A DNA stretch of 64,000 nucleotides, from the NCBI GenBank assembly GCA_964016885.1, contig OZ024746.1, positions 100,118,933 through 100,182,932 on the forward strand, written 5' to 3'. The position numbers and the translations under genes are program-made. Below the pieces are notes generated by a model, which was not told the origin of the DNA, ran no database searches, and saw only the letters and a list, made by a program, of their open reading frames with translations. Shown one piece after another: positions 53,998-64,000 of this stretch. Source of the stretch: Eledone cirrhosa. Lineage: Eukaryota; Mollusca; Cephalopoda; Octopoda; Eledonidae. Every line of letters starts with the position of its first letter. Within the stretch, counting starts at the first letter, position 1.

Positions 53998-54720
53998 TTT
54001 TACATATAGTTCAACTAAAGCTATAGCAGTATCTCACCTCTCAGAACCAACATACAATATTTTACATATAGTTCAACTAAAGCTATAGCAGTATCTCACC
54101 TCTCAGAACCAACATACAATATTTTACATATAGTTCAACTAAAGCTATAGCAGTATCTCACCTCTCAGAACCAACATACAATATTTTACATATAGTTCAA
54201 CTAAAGCTATAGCAGTATCTCACCTCTCAGAACCAACATACAATATTTTACATATAGTTCAACTAAAGCTATAGCAGTATCTCACCTCTCAGAACCAACA
54301 TACAATATTTTACATATAGTTCAACTAAAGCTATAGCAGTATCTCACCTCTCAGAACCAACATACAATATTTTGTATATAGCTTAACTAAGAGATCACAG
54401 CTCCGATCCTATGGTCATGTGGTTAGAATGCCTCAGGAAAGAATCACGGGACAGATTTTACAGGTGAAACCAACAGGCAGGAGACCTAGGGGTAGACCCT
54501 GAACAAGATGGTTGGATAACATCCATTAACTTGGCTGGTCATGGTTGAGGATCCAGCCGGATCAGTTGGAGATGATTGCTTCTGACAGGACCCACTGGAG
54601 GGAGTGTTTGAAGACTGTCTCTACAACCTTCTCAGGAATTAGTGGGTGACGAAAAGAAGAAGCTTAACTAAAGCTGTAGCAGTGTCTCAACTCTCAGAAC
54701 CAATATACAACATCACCAAA
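53998..54720 (-). repeat. 62-bp intronic tandem array, 6 intact units plus one split by a LINE
   Basis: Six nearly identical units (ttttacatatagttcaacta, aagctatagcagtatctcac, ctctcagaaccaacatacaa) end at about 54371. A seventh, more diverged unit is broken at agcttaactaa by the insertion at 54391-54660 and resumes at 54661-54720. The array ends 44 bp from the donor side of the 54764 exon. Confidence 0.95.
54391..54660 (+). mobile_element. LINE 3' end (GAA-tail family) with 11-bp target duplication
   Basis: Starts gagatcacagctccgatcct and ends gggtgacgaaaagaaga. Flanked on both sides by agcttaactaa (54380-54390 and 54661-54671), an exact target-site duplication. A 270-bp 5'-truncated insertion, the clearest retrotransposition footprint in the window. 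Confidence 0.93.
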
Positions 54721-54763
54721 AATATTGAAAACAGAAAAAATGTTATATAAATGTCATAATTAC

Positions 54764-54879
54764 TTGTCTTAATTCTTGTCTTTGTTTGATGTCTTTTATT
54801 TGGTGAAACATATCTGACAGAAGCTGCTGTTTTAAACATTTCCTTTTGTCTTTAAATTCTTCACATGACTGAGATGGAT
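54764..54879 (-). CDS. Host gene, internal exon (116 nt)
   Basis: Minus strand. The acceptor is tatattttag above 54879 and the donor is gtaatt at 54763-54758. Its first two bases complete a Gly-to-Asp split codon with the last base of the upstream exon. It encodes PSQSCEEFKDKRKCLKQQLL then SDMFHQIKDIKQRQELRQ and ends in phase 0. Charged and Gln/Lys/Leu-rich with heptad-like Leu/Ile spacing, so probably coiled coil. Confidence 0.8.
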
Positions 54880-55040
54880 CTAAAATATAGCAAACAACAA
54901 ACTAAAAAAAACTGCAACCAATAATGATTTTTTTCATTTTGGTATAAGGTGATTTTGATTATTTTCTTAGGTTATATGTGTAGCTAATTGAACAAGGAAG
55001 AGTAAATTACAAATTTCTATTTGGACACAATGAAGCACAA
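54880..55040. other. Intronic DNA
   Basis: AT-rich intron; nothing else seen. Confidence 0.5.
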
Positions 55041-55041
55041 T

Positions 55042-55868
55042 AAACTATAGAACTGTTGAACTGTTGAACTGTTGAACTATAGAACTGTTGAACTATAGAA
55101 CTGTTGAACTATAGAACTGTTGAACTATAGAACTGTTGATCTATAGAACTGTTGATCTATAGAACTGTTGATCTATAGAACTGTTGATCTATAGAACTGT
55201 TGATCTATAGAACTGTTGAACTATAGAACTGTTGAACTATAGAACTGTTGAACTATAGTACTGTTGAACTATAGTACTGTTGAACTATAGAACTGTTGAA
55301 CTATAGAACTGTTGAACTATAGAACTGTTGAACTATAGAACTGTTGAACTATAGAACTATAGAACTGTTGAACTATAGAACTGTTGAACTATAGAACTGT
55401 TGAACAATAGAACTGTTGAACTATAGAACTGTTGAACTATAGAACTGTTGAACTACAGAACTGTTGAACTATAGAACTGTTGAACTACAGAACTGTTGAA
55501 CTACAGAACTGTTGAACTGTGGAACTGTTGAACTGTAGAACTGTTGAACTATAGAACTGTTGATCTATAGAACTGTTGATCTATAGAACTGTTGATCTAT
55601 AGAACTGTTGATCTATAGAACTGTTGATCTATAGAACTGTTGATCTATAGAACTGTTGATCTATAGAACTGTTGATCTATAGAACTGTTGATCTATAGAA
55701 CTGTTGATCTATAGAACTGTTGATCTATAGAACTGTTGATCTATAGAACTGTTGATCTATAGAACTGTTGATCTATAGAACTGTTGAACTATAGATCTGT
55801 TGAACTACATAACTGTTGAACTATAGAACTGTTGAACCACAGGACTGTTGAACTGTGGAACTGTTGAA
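55042..55868 (-). repeat. 16-bp intronic tandem array, about 52 copies
   Basis: Units aactatagaactgttg with an alternative gatctatagaactgtt form. The two variants occur in homogeneous blocks (gatctatag runs at 55135-55205 and 55560-55790), consistent with repeated local amplification. Confidence 0.95.
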
Positions 55869-56123
55869 TTTGTGAATTGAAGCAAGGATGTAACAATGAT
55901 AACACTGGATGTAATTCTGTGGCACAGAAATAATTGTGTACTCCTTAAACCATCAGACTATACTTCGAACCTGTTGCTTAAAATTGTGTAAACCTGTTTA
56001 TCTGAAGCATAATATATCGGCAAAAACCACAAGCACACTTAAAACATGTGATTGTGATATGATTGGCTGTCAATAATTACTCAGCACTTGTTAGATAACA
56101 CTCAATATGAGTTCAATACATGA

Positions 56124-56290
56124 CATAAGGTCAACTTTACCTTTCACCTTTCTGGAGGTCAATTAGTTGGGAACCAATCAAGTACTGGCAGGGTTAATAT
56201 GATGGAAGTACCAGTCATGCACTGGGGGTTAATAAGATGGAAGCACCAGTGAAGTACTAAGACTGATTTTATAGACTATTTCCCCCCCTA
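56124..56290 (+). mobile_element. Old SINE remnant
   Basis: aaggtcaactttacctttca, ctggaggtcaattag, and aagtaccagtcatgcactgg twice in variant form. The head is missing. Confidence 0.6.
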
Positions 56291-56382
56291 AAGTTACTAG
56301 ATAAACTACAAAACAAGAAAGGTAACCACTGACAACCAAGACACCAGAAGTTTAAATATCAATGTCTTGCTTAGAAAAAAGT

Positions 56383-56913
56383 TTAATCGTTTAGCATTTA
56401 AACTAGCCATATCCAGCCAGAATTCTTTCACCATAACCGGTCACTCATACTGTTGTTAAGGTATTGTTCTCAAAATAAATAATATCAAAATCTTGTAGAT
56501 TCGATATTACGCGAGATAATTATGAGAGGTAAAGCCTTTACTATGAAAATATAATAGTAAATATAGAGTAATGTAGATGTTATGTGAGGTAATTATGTGA
56601 GGTAATTATGTGAGGTAATTATGTGAGATAATTATGTGAGGTAATTATGTGAGGTAATTATGTGAGGTAATTATGTGAGGTAAAGCCTTTACCATGAAAA
56701 TATAATAGTAAATATAGTGCAGTTCCGTTATAACAAAATTCATGGGGTAAAAAAAAAAAATTGTAACGAAAAATTCTCTATAATGAGATCGACCAAAACA
56801 AATCAAGCATTTGTTTGTTACTACCTTGGAGATTGAAAAAAATTTCGTTATACTGAAAAATTCGTTATAATGTAATTTTACCTTATAGAATAATGTAAAT
56901 GCTAAAGGGTTAA
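56383..56913. mobile_element. piggyBac-like element with internal tandem repeat and nested CAGT element
   Basis: Starts TTAATCGTTTAGCATTTAA and ends AAATGCTAAAGGGTTAA; interior words match 45709-46119. It is enlarged by a gaggtaattatgt run (56575-56690) and by a second insertion at 56720-56888 (cagttccgttataac ... ttcgttataa), a pogo/Tigger-like sequence. It ends 43 bp from the donor of the 56957 exon. Confidence 0.72.
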
Positions 56914-56956
56914 GTCAAAAAGAATGTAGGTTGAAACAATTGCAAAATAAACTTAC

Positions 56957-57110
56957 CATAAGCAGTTAAATCTTCCCTAGAACTGAAGAAACCTTCTGAA
57001 CCTATAGATGGACTAGAAGTGCTACAACTTTCAGTTGCAGTCAGTAAATGGTTCAACCAACTGGTTTGAGATTCTTCATTATTCGTACAATATTCAGAAC
57101 AACTACCATC
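56957..57110 (-). CDS. Host gene, most upstream exon identified (154 nt)
   Basis: Minus strand. The acceptor is attttgcag above 57110 and the donor is gtaagt at 56956-56951, a consensus donor. Phase 0 start. It encodes DGSCSEYCTNNEESQTSWLN, then HLLTATESCS and a Ser-rich run ending EGFFSSREDLTAY plus one base (G). That base joins AT of the next exon to make Asp. Acidic and Ser/Thr-rich with four Cys; no domain recognised. An acceptor in front means the gene starts further upstream, probably beyond 64,000. Confidence 0.78.
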
Positions 57111-57184
57111 CTGCAAAATTAAAATATTTATACATTTATTTCAGAATATAAATCTGTTATCATCATCAATGTGACCACATAAAA

Positions 57185-58300
57185 CAGGGGTTCTCAAACG
57201 TTTTGGGCCACCACTCACCTCACTGCCACGTAATACCCTCAACACCTCCCTATTCCCAGAGAGACCTGCCTACTTGCAAATAATACATCTATATATATAA
57301 TACTAAAACTCTGTGATTGGTTGCTTGTCTGTAATGTAATACAGCAAAAAAGGCGCATAATGGGAAAATACTTTGAAAGGAAGTTGACCCGAAAATGGGG
57401 ATACAAAGGGAATAAAACAAGTTTCGCGTAAATCGAAGCATGGGTTCGCGAGATACGGGGTTTTCTGGGTACCTTCATAAACAGAGAGAGAGTGGTTGTG
57501 AGAATAGATTGAAAGAGACATAGAGAGAGGGGGGGAGAGCGAGAGAGAGAAAGAGAGAGAGAGGAGAGTGGTTGTGAGAGAATAGATTGAAAGAGAGAGG
57601 GAGGGAGGGAGAGGGAGGGAGAGGGAGGGAGAGGGAGGGAGAGGGAGGGAGAGGGAGGGAGAGGGAGGGAGAGGGAGGGAGAGGGAGGGAGAGGGAGGGA
57701 GAAAGGAGAGTGGAAGAAAGAGAAAGAGGAGAATGGAAGAGAAAGAAAGAGCCGGTGGAGTTGTGTATATATATATGAGTGTGTGTGTGTATGTGAGTGT
57801 GTGTGTGTGTATGTGAGTGTGTGTATATATGTGCGTCTGTGTCTATGACCAGTGTATATAGATCACAGACACCCACATATATACATACACATATATACAT
57901 ACATATATATCAGTATACACACACATTCATATATACATACACACATGTATATATATATGGGCCTTCCAGTTTCATTTCACATTATATACATCTGTGTATA
58001 TATTTTAATTATTTAAAATTTATTTTTAAGTGAACATGATTTTTAAAAATATTTTGAAGTGGACATGACCCAACGGGTCACGGGTAGTCTAGTAATAAAT
58101 AAAATCGTTAATTTATATATAATAAATAATATAATATATACTATGTATAAATAACTATATATATTTTTTTATTTTACTATATTTCATCATCATCATTTAA
58201 CATCTATCTTCCACGCTAGCATCATTTGATATTTAATATACTATTATATCATCTCTACTGCCCCTTTAGGCTCCAGTACCCACTGGACCTTCTCAGAATT
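57185..58300 (-). mobile_element. hAT-like element (same family as 13761) split by a Helitron and a LINE scrap
   Basis: 57185-57287, 58093-58185 and 58229-58300 align in order with the reverse complement of 13761-14097 (gttttgggccaccactcacc, agagagacctgcctac, aataaaatcgttaatttata, tactattatatcatctctac). Two insertions interrupt it: 57288-58092 (Helitron) and 58186-58228 (LINE 3' end tttcatcatcatcatttaac). The end corresponding to the 13761 tip is eroded. Confidence 0.85.
57288..58092 (+). mobile_element. Helitron, non-autonomous (805 bp)
   Basis: Starts TCTATATATATAATACTAAA directly after A (57287). Ends with the hairpin TGACCC-AAC-GGGTCA, then CGGGTAGT and CTAG (58089-58092), followed by T. 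The undisturbed relative at 13.9 kb has aataatata joined to taataaataaaatcg at this point, so the insertion fell between A and T with no duplication, as expected for Helitrons. The interior carries a 10-bp gagggaggga array (57590-57705) and TG/TA runs. Confidence 0.88.
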
Positions 58301-58468
58301 AGTCAGTTTACATATTGATATCCCAACCCATCCTATTTATTTTATAACGTATGGGATCTCTAGTAATGTACTTTCTTGTCATGTATAATGTTTTTAATGT
58401 ATAAAGAAAATTAATTGTCAGAGGGACGCTACCACTATCTGAAGATAGATTCTTTCTTTCTTGTGACG

Positions 58469-58798
58469 CTAAGCTCCGCCAGTTGCAGACTCCGCATCAA
58501 CATGTGATATCTCTCTCCACAAAGTTCGATCACCAGCAACAGAGTTCAAAGAGCAAAGATCAAGACCAGTCCATAAGTTGACATTATCAAGCCATCGTTT
58601 GGGCTGCCGACCTCTGCTTCTCATACCAGCCAACCTTCCTTCCAGACATAACCTACTCACACCATGAGTTGATCTTTTTATATGGCCGTATAGTTTAAGT
58701 ACTCTTGACTTGACAATTGATGTAATTGGTCTAAGTTTGGTAATGTTGAGCAGCTCACTGATACAGATACGGTCGCTGAGCCGTAGATAGATTAGCAA
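58469..58798 (-). pseudogene. LINE C-terminal remnant
   Basis: Minus-strand frame: LSDRICISELLNITKLRPIT, then VLKLYGHIKRS, LEGRLAGMRSRGRQPKRWLD and TGLDLCSLNSVAGDRTLWRE. LYGHIxRS and GRQPKRWLDN...W are LINE terminal words. It is a separate family from the other remnants here. Confidence 0.75.
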
Positions 58799-58840
58799 AA
58801 TTTAATAAGGGCAGGTGATAAGAGGGGGGGGGTCTGAAAA

Positions 58841-58868
58841 TTATTAAGCGGGGGGGGGGGGGGGGGGC
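58841..58868 (+). repeat. Poly(G) tract
   Basis: A run of about 19 G bases, unusual in this AT-rich window. A similar but shorter ggggggg run occurs in the same repeat context at about 58826. Confidence 0.85.
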
Positions 58869-59172
58869 GATTATTTGAGACCCGAGTAGATATAATTGGG
58901 CAAAAATTGATGTGATATTTAGAAATTATTATCCATGAATATCACAATTGTACAAGTTTCCATACATTTTATCTATAGCTTAATTTAAATACATCTTTTA
59001 TATTATTTATATTACTGGTTTAAAATCCATCCCTCTTAATTATATATATTTATATACTCTATAAAGAAACCATTATTCTCCTCCTTTCATAAAGATCTCA
59101 ATTCCAAGTTGTAGGTGACTCATTCCATAATCTTTCATTATCCTATTATCTTTAAATTTCTCTTTAAATTTA

Positions 59173-59294
59173 ATTGTTTCTATTTTAGGATGAAAGGCAA
59201 AGTTAACCTCGGCGGGATTTGAATTCAGATCATAAAGGGACGTAACTCTTTGCTGCAAAGCATGGCGTCCTCTACCGATATTGCCAATCCACCA
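59173..59294 (-). mobile_element. tRNA-derived SINE, type 1, internally deleted
   Basis: aattgtttctattttaggat jumps straight into the core gatgaaaggcaaagttaacc, then the head (aagcatggcgtcctctaccg). Confidence 0.8.
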
Positions 59295-59393
59295 CCCTAT
59301 TTCTCTTTAAATTTAATGACACGTGTCTAATCAAAAGAAATTTTTATTGTTTTCAGTTTGGCGAGTTCTCAAGTAAAGTACAAGATTAGAGCT

Positions 59394-60735
59394 TCATCGT
59401 CATCATTTAACATCTGCTTTCCCTGCAAGGGTTGGACAGGTCTATATAGTACTGAAGCAGGACTACTGACCTCTGCTTTCACTGCAAGGGTTGGACAGGT
59501 CTATATAGTACTGAAGCAGGACTACTGACCTCCCAGACAGGCCAAGGAGGTCATATCTTGTTTATGTTTAGTCTCATGTTCTACTGAGTGCACAAAAAAG
59601 GTTCACATGTCTTTAACACAACTGAAGGGCCCACGCAACCCTGTTTGTCAAGCTTTCTATAGCTGGATGCCTTTCCTATCATCAACCACATTACAGTGTG
59701 TACGGGGTGCATTTATGTAGACCACCAACACTAGTGAGGCTGTCATGTCCTTGATATAACTAATGAGTCCCTTCAACTCTTTTAGGCATGGTTTCTACAT
59801 GGGTTGCCCTTCCTGTTGCCAACCACATTACAGTGTGTCCCGGGTGCATTGTCATGGCACAATGCTAAAGAGATTGTTAGTTCTTGTCTTAACAGAAGAT
59901 ATCTCTCTGCTGTGGTTAGGAGGGGGGGGGGCTGATAGAAGGGAGATAAGTATGCCGTTATGACAAGTGCAGTGTTTAACAGAGGGGTGACTTTTGATAG
60001 CATAGTGAGGGAGGGGATCATGGTGAGAACATGGTAGCAGAGATAGTGGGGGGGTATGGTTTGGTCAATAGCATGGGGTGGGAATTGCACTCACCAGTGC
60101 CAGGAAGGGGGAGGTTAGTGATGGAGAACAGCTAAGGTGTGACAGTGGAGGGGGCAGGGATAGGGTCCATAGGGTGAAGAGAGTAGCTATTAGGGTATGA
60201 TAGTGAGGATATCTGGGGGCTTTAGAGGTGTGAAGAAGCTAAGAAGTGAATACTGGAGCAGGCATGGAAGAGGTGGAGGTGTATAATGGTGGTGAGGATA
60301 GCTGCTAGGGAGTGAGAGTCAGGTCACAGTATAACACCAGCACTTGTGCTCCTTCTTCTGTTGTGGGCAGTAGTTTTTTTAAGGTTGACCTTCACAACCT
60401 TTCCCATGTCTTTCTGGGTCTGCCCCTTCCACTGGTCCCAGCCACTGGGGTTTCTCTACATGTTTTTATATAGCTATCATCTTACATCAGCACCACATGT
60501 CCACCCAGTGTAGTATTTTACATCTAATTCCTCTTATGTTGAGTTTTTCCTTTAGTTTGCTTATGCTATGTCACTCATGCACACAAATATTACACACGTA
60601 TCATTTCTTTCTAGCCACCACAGATCTTTTGCTTTCAAGGCCCATGTTTCACTGCTATGTAACATCATACAATCTACCAGTAATTCTGGGAGAAAAGCCC
60701 TTTGTTATCAAAATTGTTTGATGTCAAAGAAATAA
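59394..60735 (-). mobile_element. LINE 3' end ((GAT)n-tail family), decayed
   Basis: Tail and UTR at 59394-59860 (tcatcatttaacatctgctt, tggatgcctttcctatcatc). A 63-bp UTR block is duplicated (59415-59540). 60340-60720 in minus sense holds decayed coding words (LYDV, ETWALKAKDLWWLEKNDT, RGIRC). 60000-60300 is G-rich and unassigned. Confidence 0.68.
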
Positions 60736-61020
60736 ATGCCACCAATTTAAATATATTTGAAGCAAGACAACCATACAGCCCTGTGCCTTATCAAAAATGG
60801 TCTTTATGCCTATTTAAGATATGTTGTTGATGGTGATATCTATGACCCACTTAACTATATGCTCTTTATGCAGAAGGCATATTGGGAAAATTTCCAATGC
60901 TTAAAATAAAGCCTGGATGGTCATGGTTAACAGGCATTGGAGTATCGATAATGGAATTAGAAGATGAATCTAAGAGTAATTGATACTGAAAGTAGTAAAA
61001 TGACAATCGTGATAAGTATA
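60736..61020. other. Non-coding stretch
   Basis: No exon or repeat recognised. Confidence 0.45.
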
Positions 61021-61023
61021 TCT

Positions 61024-61345
61024 ATGCGTTGCCTCCTTGAGCAAGACACTTTATTTTTTCATGTTGCTCCAGTTTACTCAGCTGTAGAAATGAGTTGTGA
61101 CGTCACAGGTGTCAAGCTGTATCGGCCATTGCCTTTCCCTTGGACAACATTGGTGGCATGGAAAGGGGAGACTGGTATGCATGGGTGACTGTTGGTCTTC
61201 GACAAACAACCTTGCCCGGACTTGTGCCTTGGAGGAGAGTTTTATAGGTAGTACAAATCCCATGGTCATTTGTGACCACACTAGTGACTGAAGGGGGTCA
61301 AATCCCATGGTCACTAGTGACCAAAGGGGGACTTTACCCCTTACC
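61024..61345 (+). mobile_element. tRNA-derived SINE, type 3, lacking the tRNA-like head
   Basis: Starts gttgcctccttgagcaagac, body gctgtagaaatgagttgtga and ggcatggaaaggggagactg, end caaatcccatggtcatttgt. The 3' end word is duplicated (cccatggtcactagtgacca). Confidence 0.85.
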
Positions 61346-61455
61346 CTATATATATATATATATATAAATGTAAAGTATAGAAATTATTGTAACAAGAAGC
61401 CAACAGTATTCCATAATATATAAGTGACTATAACGTCAAAAGGGAAAAATAGTTA

Positions 61456-61497
<42 letters not shown>

Positions 61498-61795
61498 TAT
61501 TCTAAAAAAACCTATTGATAAAAGAAAAATTTTAGAATAATATAATAAACAAAGGCTTATATAAAAATGTATTGCGCTTCACTTGAGGCCAGTCACAAAA
61601 TTATATAAAAATATATTTTTCATTTCTTTTCTTTTGAAAAATGAAACTACATTCCAACTAATTAAGTGACATAACTTGCCAATGAGACAACCTAAATTAC
61701 ATGTATACACATTTGAAAGAGATGGAGAAAGAATGAGCAGTCATTTCAATATCAAAAAAGCTCATTAATAAACTAAAACTTTCTAATAATAATGA
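61346..61795. other. Non-coding stretch with TA runs
   Basis: TA tracts at 61348-61366 and 61458-61491. No gene seen. Confidence 0.5.
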
Positions 61796-62198
61796 TTTCT
61801 ACTTTAGGCACAAGGCTAGCAATTGGGGAAAGGGGAAAGTCGATTAAATCGACCTCAGTGCATTACTGGTACTTTATTTTATCGACCCTGTAAGGATGAT
61901 AGAAAGTTAACCTCAGTGGGATTTGAACTCAAAATATAAAGGGACATAACTCTGATACGAAGCAGGGTATCCAATGCTCTACTGATACTGCCAATCCACC
62001 GCTTTCTAATAATTGTTTCTACTTTTGGCACAAGGCCAGAAATTACCCCAGTGCATTACTGGTACTTTATTTTAACAACCCCGTAAGGATGAAAGGCAAG
62101 TTAACCTCGGCAGGATTTGAACTTAGAACGTAAAGGGCCGTAACTATGCTGCAAAAGATGGCATCCGACCCTCTACCGATACTGCCAACCCACTGCCC
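61796..62198 (-). mobile_element. Two type-1 SINEs in tandem, both reverse
   Basis: 61796-62001 and 62012-62198, each running ctttaggcacaaggc or cttttggcacaaggc, core tactttattttatcgaccc (first copy), head ctctaccgatactgccaa (second copy). Ten bases separate them. Confidence 0.9.
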
Positions 62199-62423
62199 TT
62201 TCTAATAACAATATATACAAAGAGCACACACCTGGCTACTGTAACATTATACTGATGCTACAAAGCAGCAAATAACTTACAAAGTGACGCAGCACATTGA
62301 GTCAAGACATAAAGGTATCTGCTCCTGCCACACCTGTCTAACTTTGGTCTCACAGGTTACATACATGTCCACTCACAGTAACACACACCATCTTCCTCTC
62401 ACTATCAGCACAATTCCTTCAAA

Positions 62424-62606
62424 TGTATGTATAGATACATGTATACATACATGTATGTATGTATACATGTATGTATGTATACATACATGTCTGTATGTAT
62501 ACATGTATGTATGTATACATGTATGTATGTATGTATAGATGTATGTATGTATGTATGTATGTATGTATGTATACATGTATGTATGTATGTATGTATGTAT
62601 GTATAG
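62424..62606 (+). repeat. (GTAT/CATA)n microsatellite
   Basis: tgtatgtatacatgtatgta-type run. Spurious Met/Tyr/Val frames on both strands. Confidence 0.95.
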
Positions 62607-62691
62607 GCAACTCAGGAAACTGGGATAACTCCAATATAAAACCTGCGGCTCAGTAGTTACTGATGATGTTGATCTTTTCTTCTTTTCGGGT

Positions 62692-62850
62692 TATAGCTAC
62701 TGTCGCTCAGAGAGTGGGATTGGCTCAGTGCACAGTCTTTACTCACTTTAAAAAATATCTTTACGCACAGGCATTGCATGATAGAATTAATTAATAATGT
62801 TATATCGTGCAATGGCCATACTCGATAACGAGGGGGCAGCCATCATCATG
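62692..62850 (+). mobile_element. LINE 3' UTR-like repeat with ATC tail
   Basis: Matches 7835-7911 in its first part and 2192-2262 in its second (tgcaatggccatactcgata, acgagggggcagccatcatc). The tail is followed by a CATG/TATG microsatellite. Confidence 0.6.
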
Positions 62851-62924
62851 TATACATGTATGTATGTATGCATGTATGTATGTATGTATGAATGCATGTA
62901 TGTATGCAAGTATGCATGCATGCA

Positions 62925-63390
62925 ACTGTTTTACGGTGAGCTCCATCTTGGAAAAAGGCCCCAACACAAACCGAAAATGAGGTTCAGGGACAGCATCAAG
63001 AACAATCTCAAAGAGCTGGCATTTGATACAGACAACTGGGAGGAGATAGCTCTAAATAGGGCTGAGTGGAGAAAGTCCATAAAGGGCAGTTGCAAAACTT
63101 TTGAGGAATGTCATTTAGAACATAAACAACTAAAGTGTCAGCTCCGGAAGGGCTGTGCTCACAGTTTTGAAGAAGACATCAGTAGTTGGACATGCAATTG
63201 CTGTCAACGTGTACTCCTCTCAAAGACTGGTTATGTTAGTCACCTGAAGTCACATGAAAGGTTAACCATCCGCAACACCCACTCAACTACTGGTCCTGTG
63301 GAAAGCATAACTCTCTTCTGTCACCTGTGTCGTAAACCATGCAGATCTACAGCTGGCCTAGAAAGTCATCAACAAAGTCATGGACACTGA
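62925..63390 (+). pseudogene. LINE C-terminal part ending in two C2H2 zinc fingers
   Basis: Plus-strand frame ending at TGA 63388-63390. After microsatellite read-through it becomes protein-like at about 62932: FYGELHLGKRPQHKPKMRFR, then NNLKELAFDTDNWEEIALNR, the Trp-rich LINE terminus. Finger 1 is C-x2-C-x12-H-x3-H in CNCCQRVLLSKTGYVSHLKS-H. Finger 2 has the same spacing in CHLCRKPCRSTAGLESHQQS-H. The 155-codon LINE part is unbroken. The start codon in the microsatellite (62797) is not real. RT is absent, so this is a 5'-truncated copy. Confidence 0.75.
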
Positions 63391-63392
63391 TG

Positions 63393-63610
63393 GGATGACA
63401 ATGAAGAATCAATAAGAGATGGTATCATCAATTGAGGGCTTTTTTGGTACAGATTATGGAAGGTTATGGAAGGAGGTAGTAAGACACGTAGGCTGGAATT
63501 GTTCTATTTTACCAATCAATTCCATGCAATTCATGAGTGTTATGAACAGAACGCTTTGGTTTATTAATGAGAATTGTATTTTTAATTCTTGAATTTTCAA
63601 TGTTTTGTTT
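63393..63610. other. Non-coding stretch
   Basis: Possibly the 3' UTR of the preceding LINE copy (atggaaggttatggaaggag). Nothing else seen. Confidence 0.4.
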
Positions 63611-63692
63611 GGTCGGTCGGTCGGTCACACCACACACACACACACCACACACCACACACACACACCACACACATCACACACCACACACACAC
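63611..63692 (+). repeat. (GGTC)n then CACAC-rich microsatellite
   Basis: ggtcggtcggtcggtc followed by cacaccacac units. Confidence 0.9.
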
Positions 63693-64000
63693 ATATTTAA
63701 ATATTTGGGGTTGAGTCATCAGAAATTACATTTATATCATGTCGCTATTTGAGATGTGTCTTCAGTTTTTCAAAAGAAAAGAAATTAATAAATAAATATA
63801 TATATATATAAAAAAAAGAAATATTTATACACACATACATACACACAAACATACATACATACATACACACACATACATACATATGCACAAACACACATTT
63901 TTATTTCATACTGGTTTCATGAAAATCACAAGTTAGATTTATGTCAAATATTTCTTTATGCCATTGTTGACAGTATAATTTTCCTGTGTGAATAGCTTGT
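63693..64000. other. Non-coding; TA, CA and CATA runs
   Basis: Simple repeats at 63793-63890. The rest is AT-rich and unassigned up to the window edge. Confidence 0.5.

Noticed and set aside
57475..57900. Ser/Pro/Leu repeat protein
   Set aside because: Translation of the GA-rich array inside the Helitron.
62280..62400. Possible upstream exon of the host gene on the minus strand with a gtaagt donor at about 62282
   Set aside because: No acceptor or convincing start, and its phase (2) does not fit the phase-0 start of the 56957-57110 exon.

Overview
This window looks like nuclear DNA of a coleoid cephalopod, most probably an octopus. The main evidence is that dozens of tRNA-derived SINEs of three families, each carrying an RNA polymerase III B-box-like word in its head, are scattered on both strands. 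With them are LINE 3' ends with (GAT/ATC)n or (GAA)n tails, Helitrons, hAT-, mariner-, pogo/Tigger- and piggyBac-like short elements, and very large minisatellites. This composition is typical of octopus genomes. The species call rests on recognising repeat families, not on a database search.

Layout. 1-2000 is a 34-bp minisatellite that abuts the 3' end of a LINE carrying a restriction-like endonuclease (RLE). 2-18 kb is gene-free: SINEs, short DNA transposons, foldbacks and simple repeats. 18.0-21.5 kb is a decayed RLE-type non-LTR retrotransposon on the minus strand. 22.6-23.2 kb is a plus-strand LINE reverse transcriptase remnant. 26.5-28.2 kb is a decayed Penelope-like element (reverse transcriptase plus GIY-YIG) on the minus strand. 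29-32.7 kb is SINE-dense and holds a SINE whose promoter head is expanded into 30 tandem 29-bp units. 35.26-36.2 kb is a Helitron. 37.6-39.6 kb is a decayed LINE with a GAT-rich tail.

The only host gene I can support is on the minus strand, from at least 57,110 down to about 41,590. Five exons join with matching codon phases (56957-57110, 54764-54879, 52365-52448, 46168-46818, 41717-41782), with consensus splice sites, a stop codon and an AATAAA signal. The 5' exons lie beyond the window or were not found. The protein is serine- and glutamine-rich with coiled-coil-like stretches. I do not recognise the family. Its introns are packed with arrays (28/31-bp, 16-bp, 62-bp, 68-bp) and transposon insertions.

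I found no bacterial-type operon, CRISPR array, rRNA or intact tRNA gene, and nothing that amounts to a new biological system. The more unusual material is structural: expanded pol III promoter pieces of SINEs, a Helitron inside a hAT element whose empty-site counterpart lies 43 kb away, a Helitron 5' end abutting another Helitron-like 3' hairpin, and tandem arrays born from transposon coding sequence.
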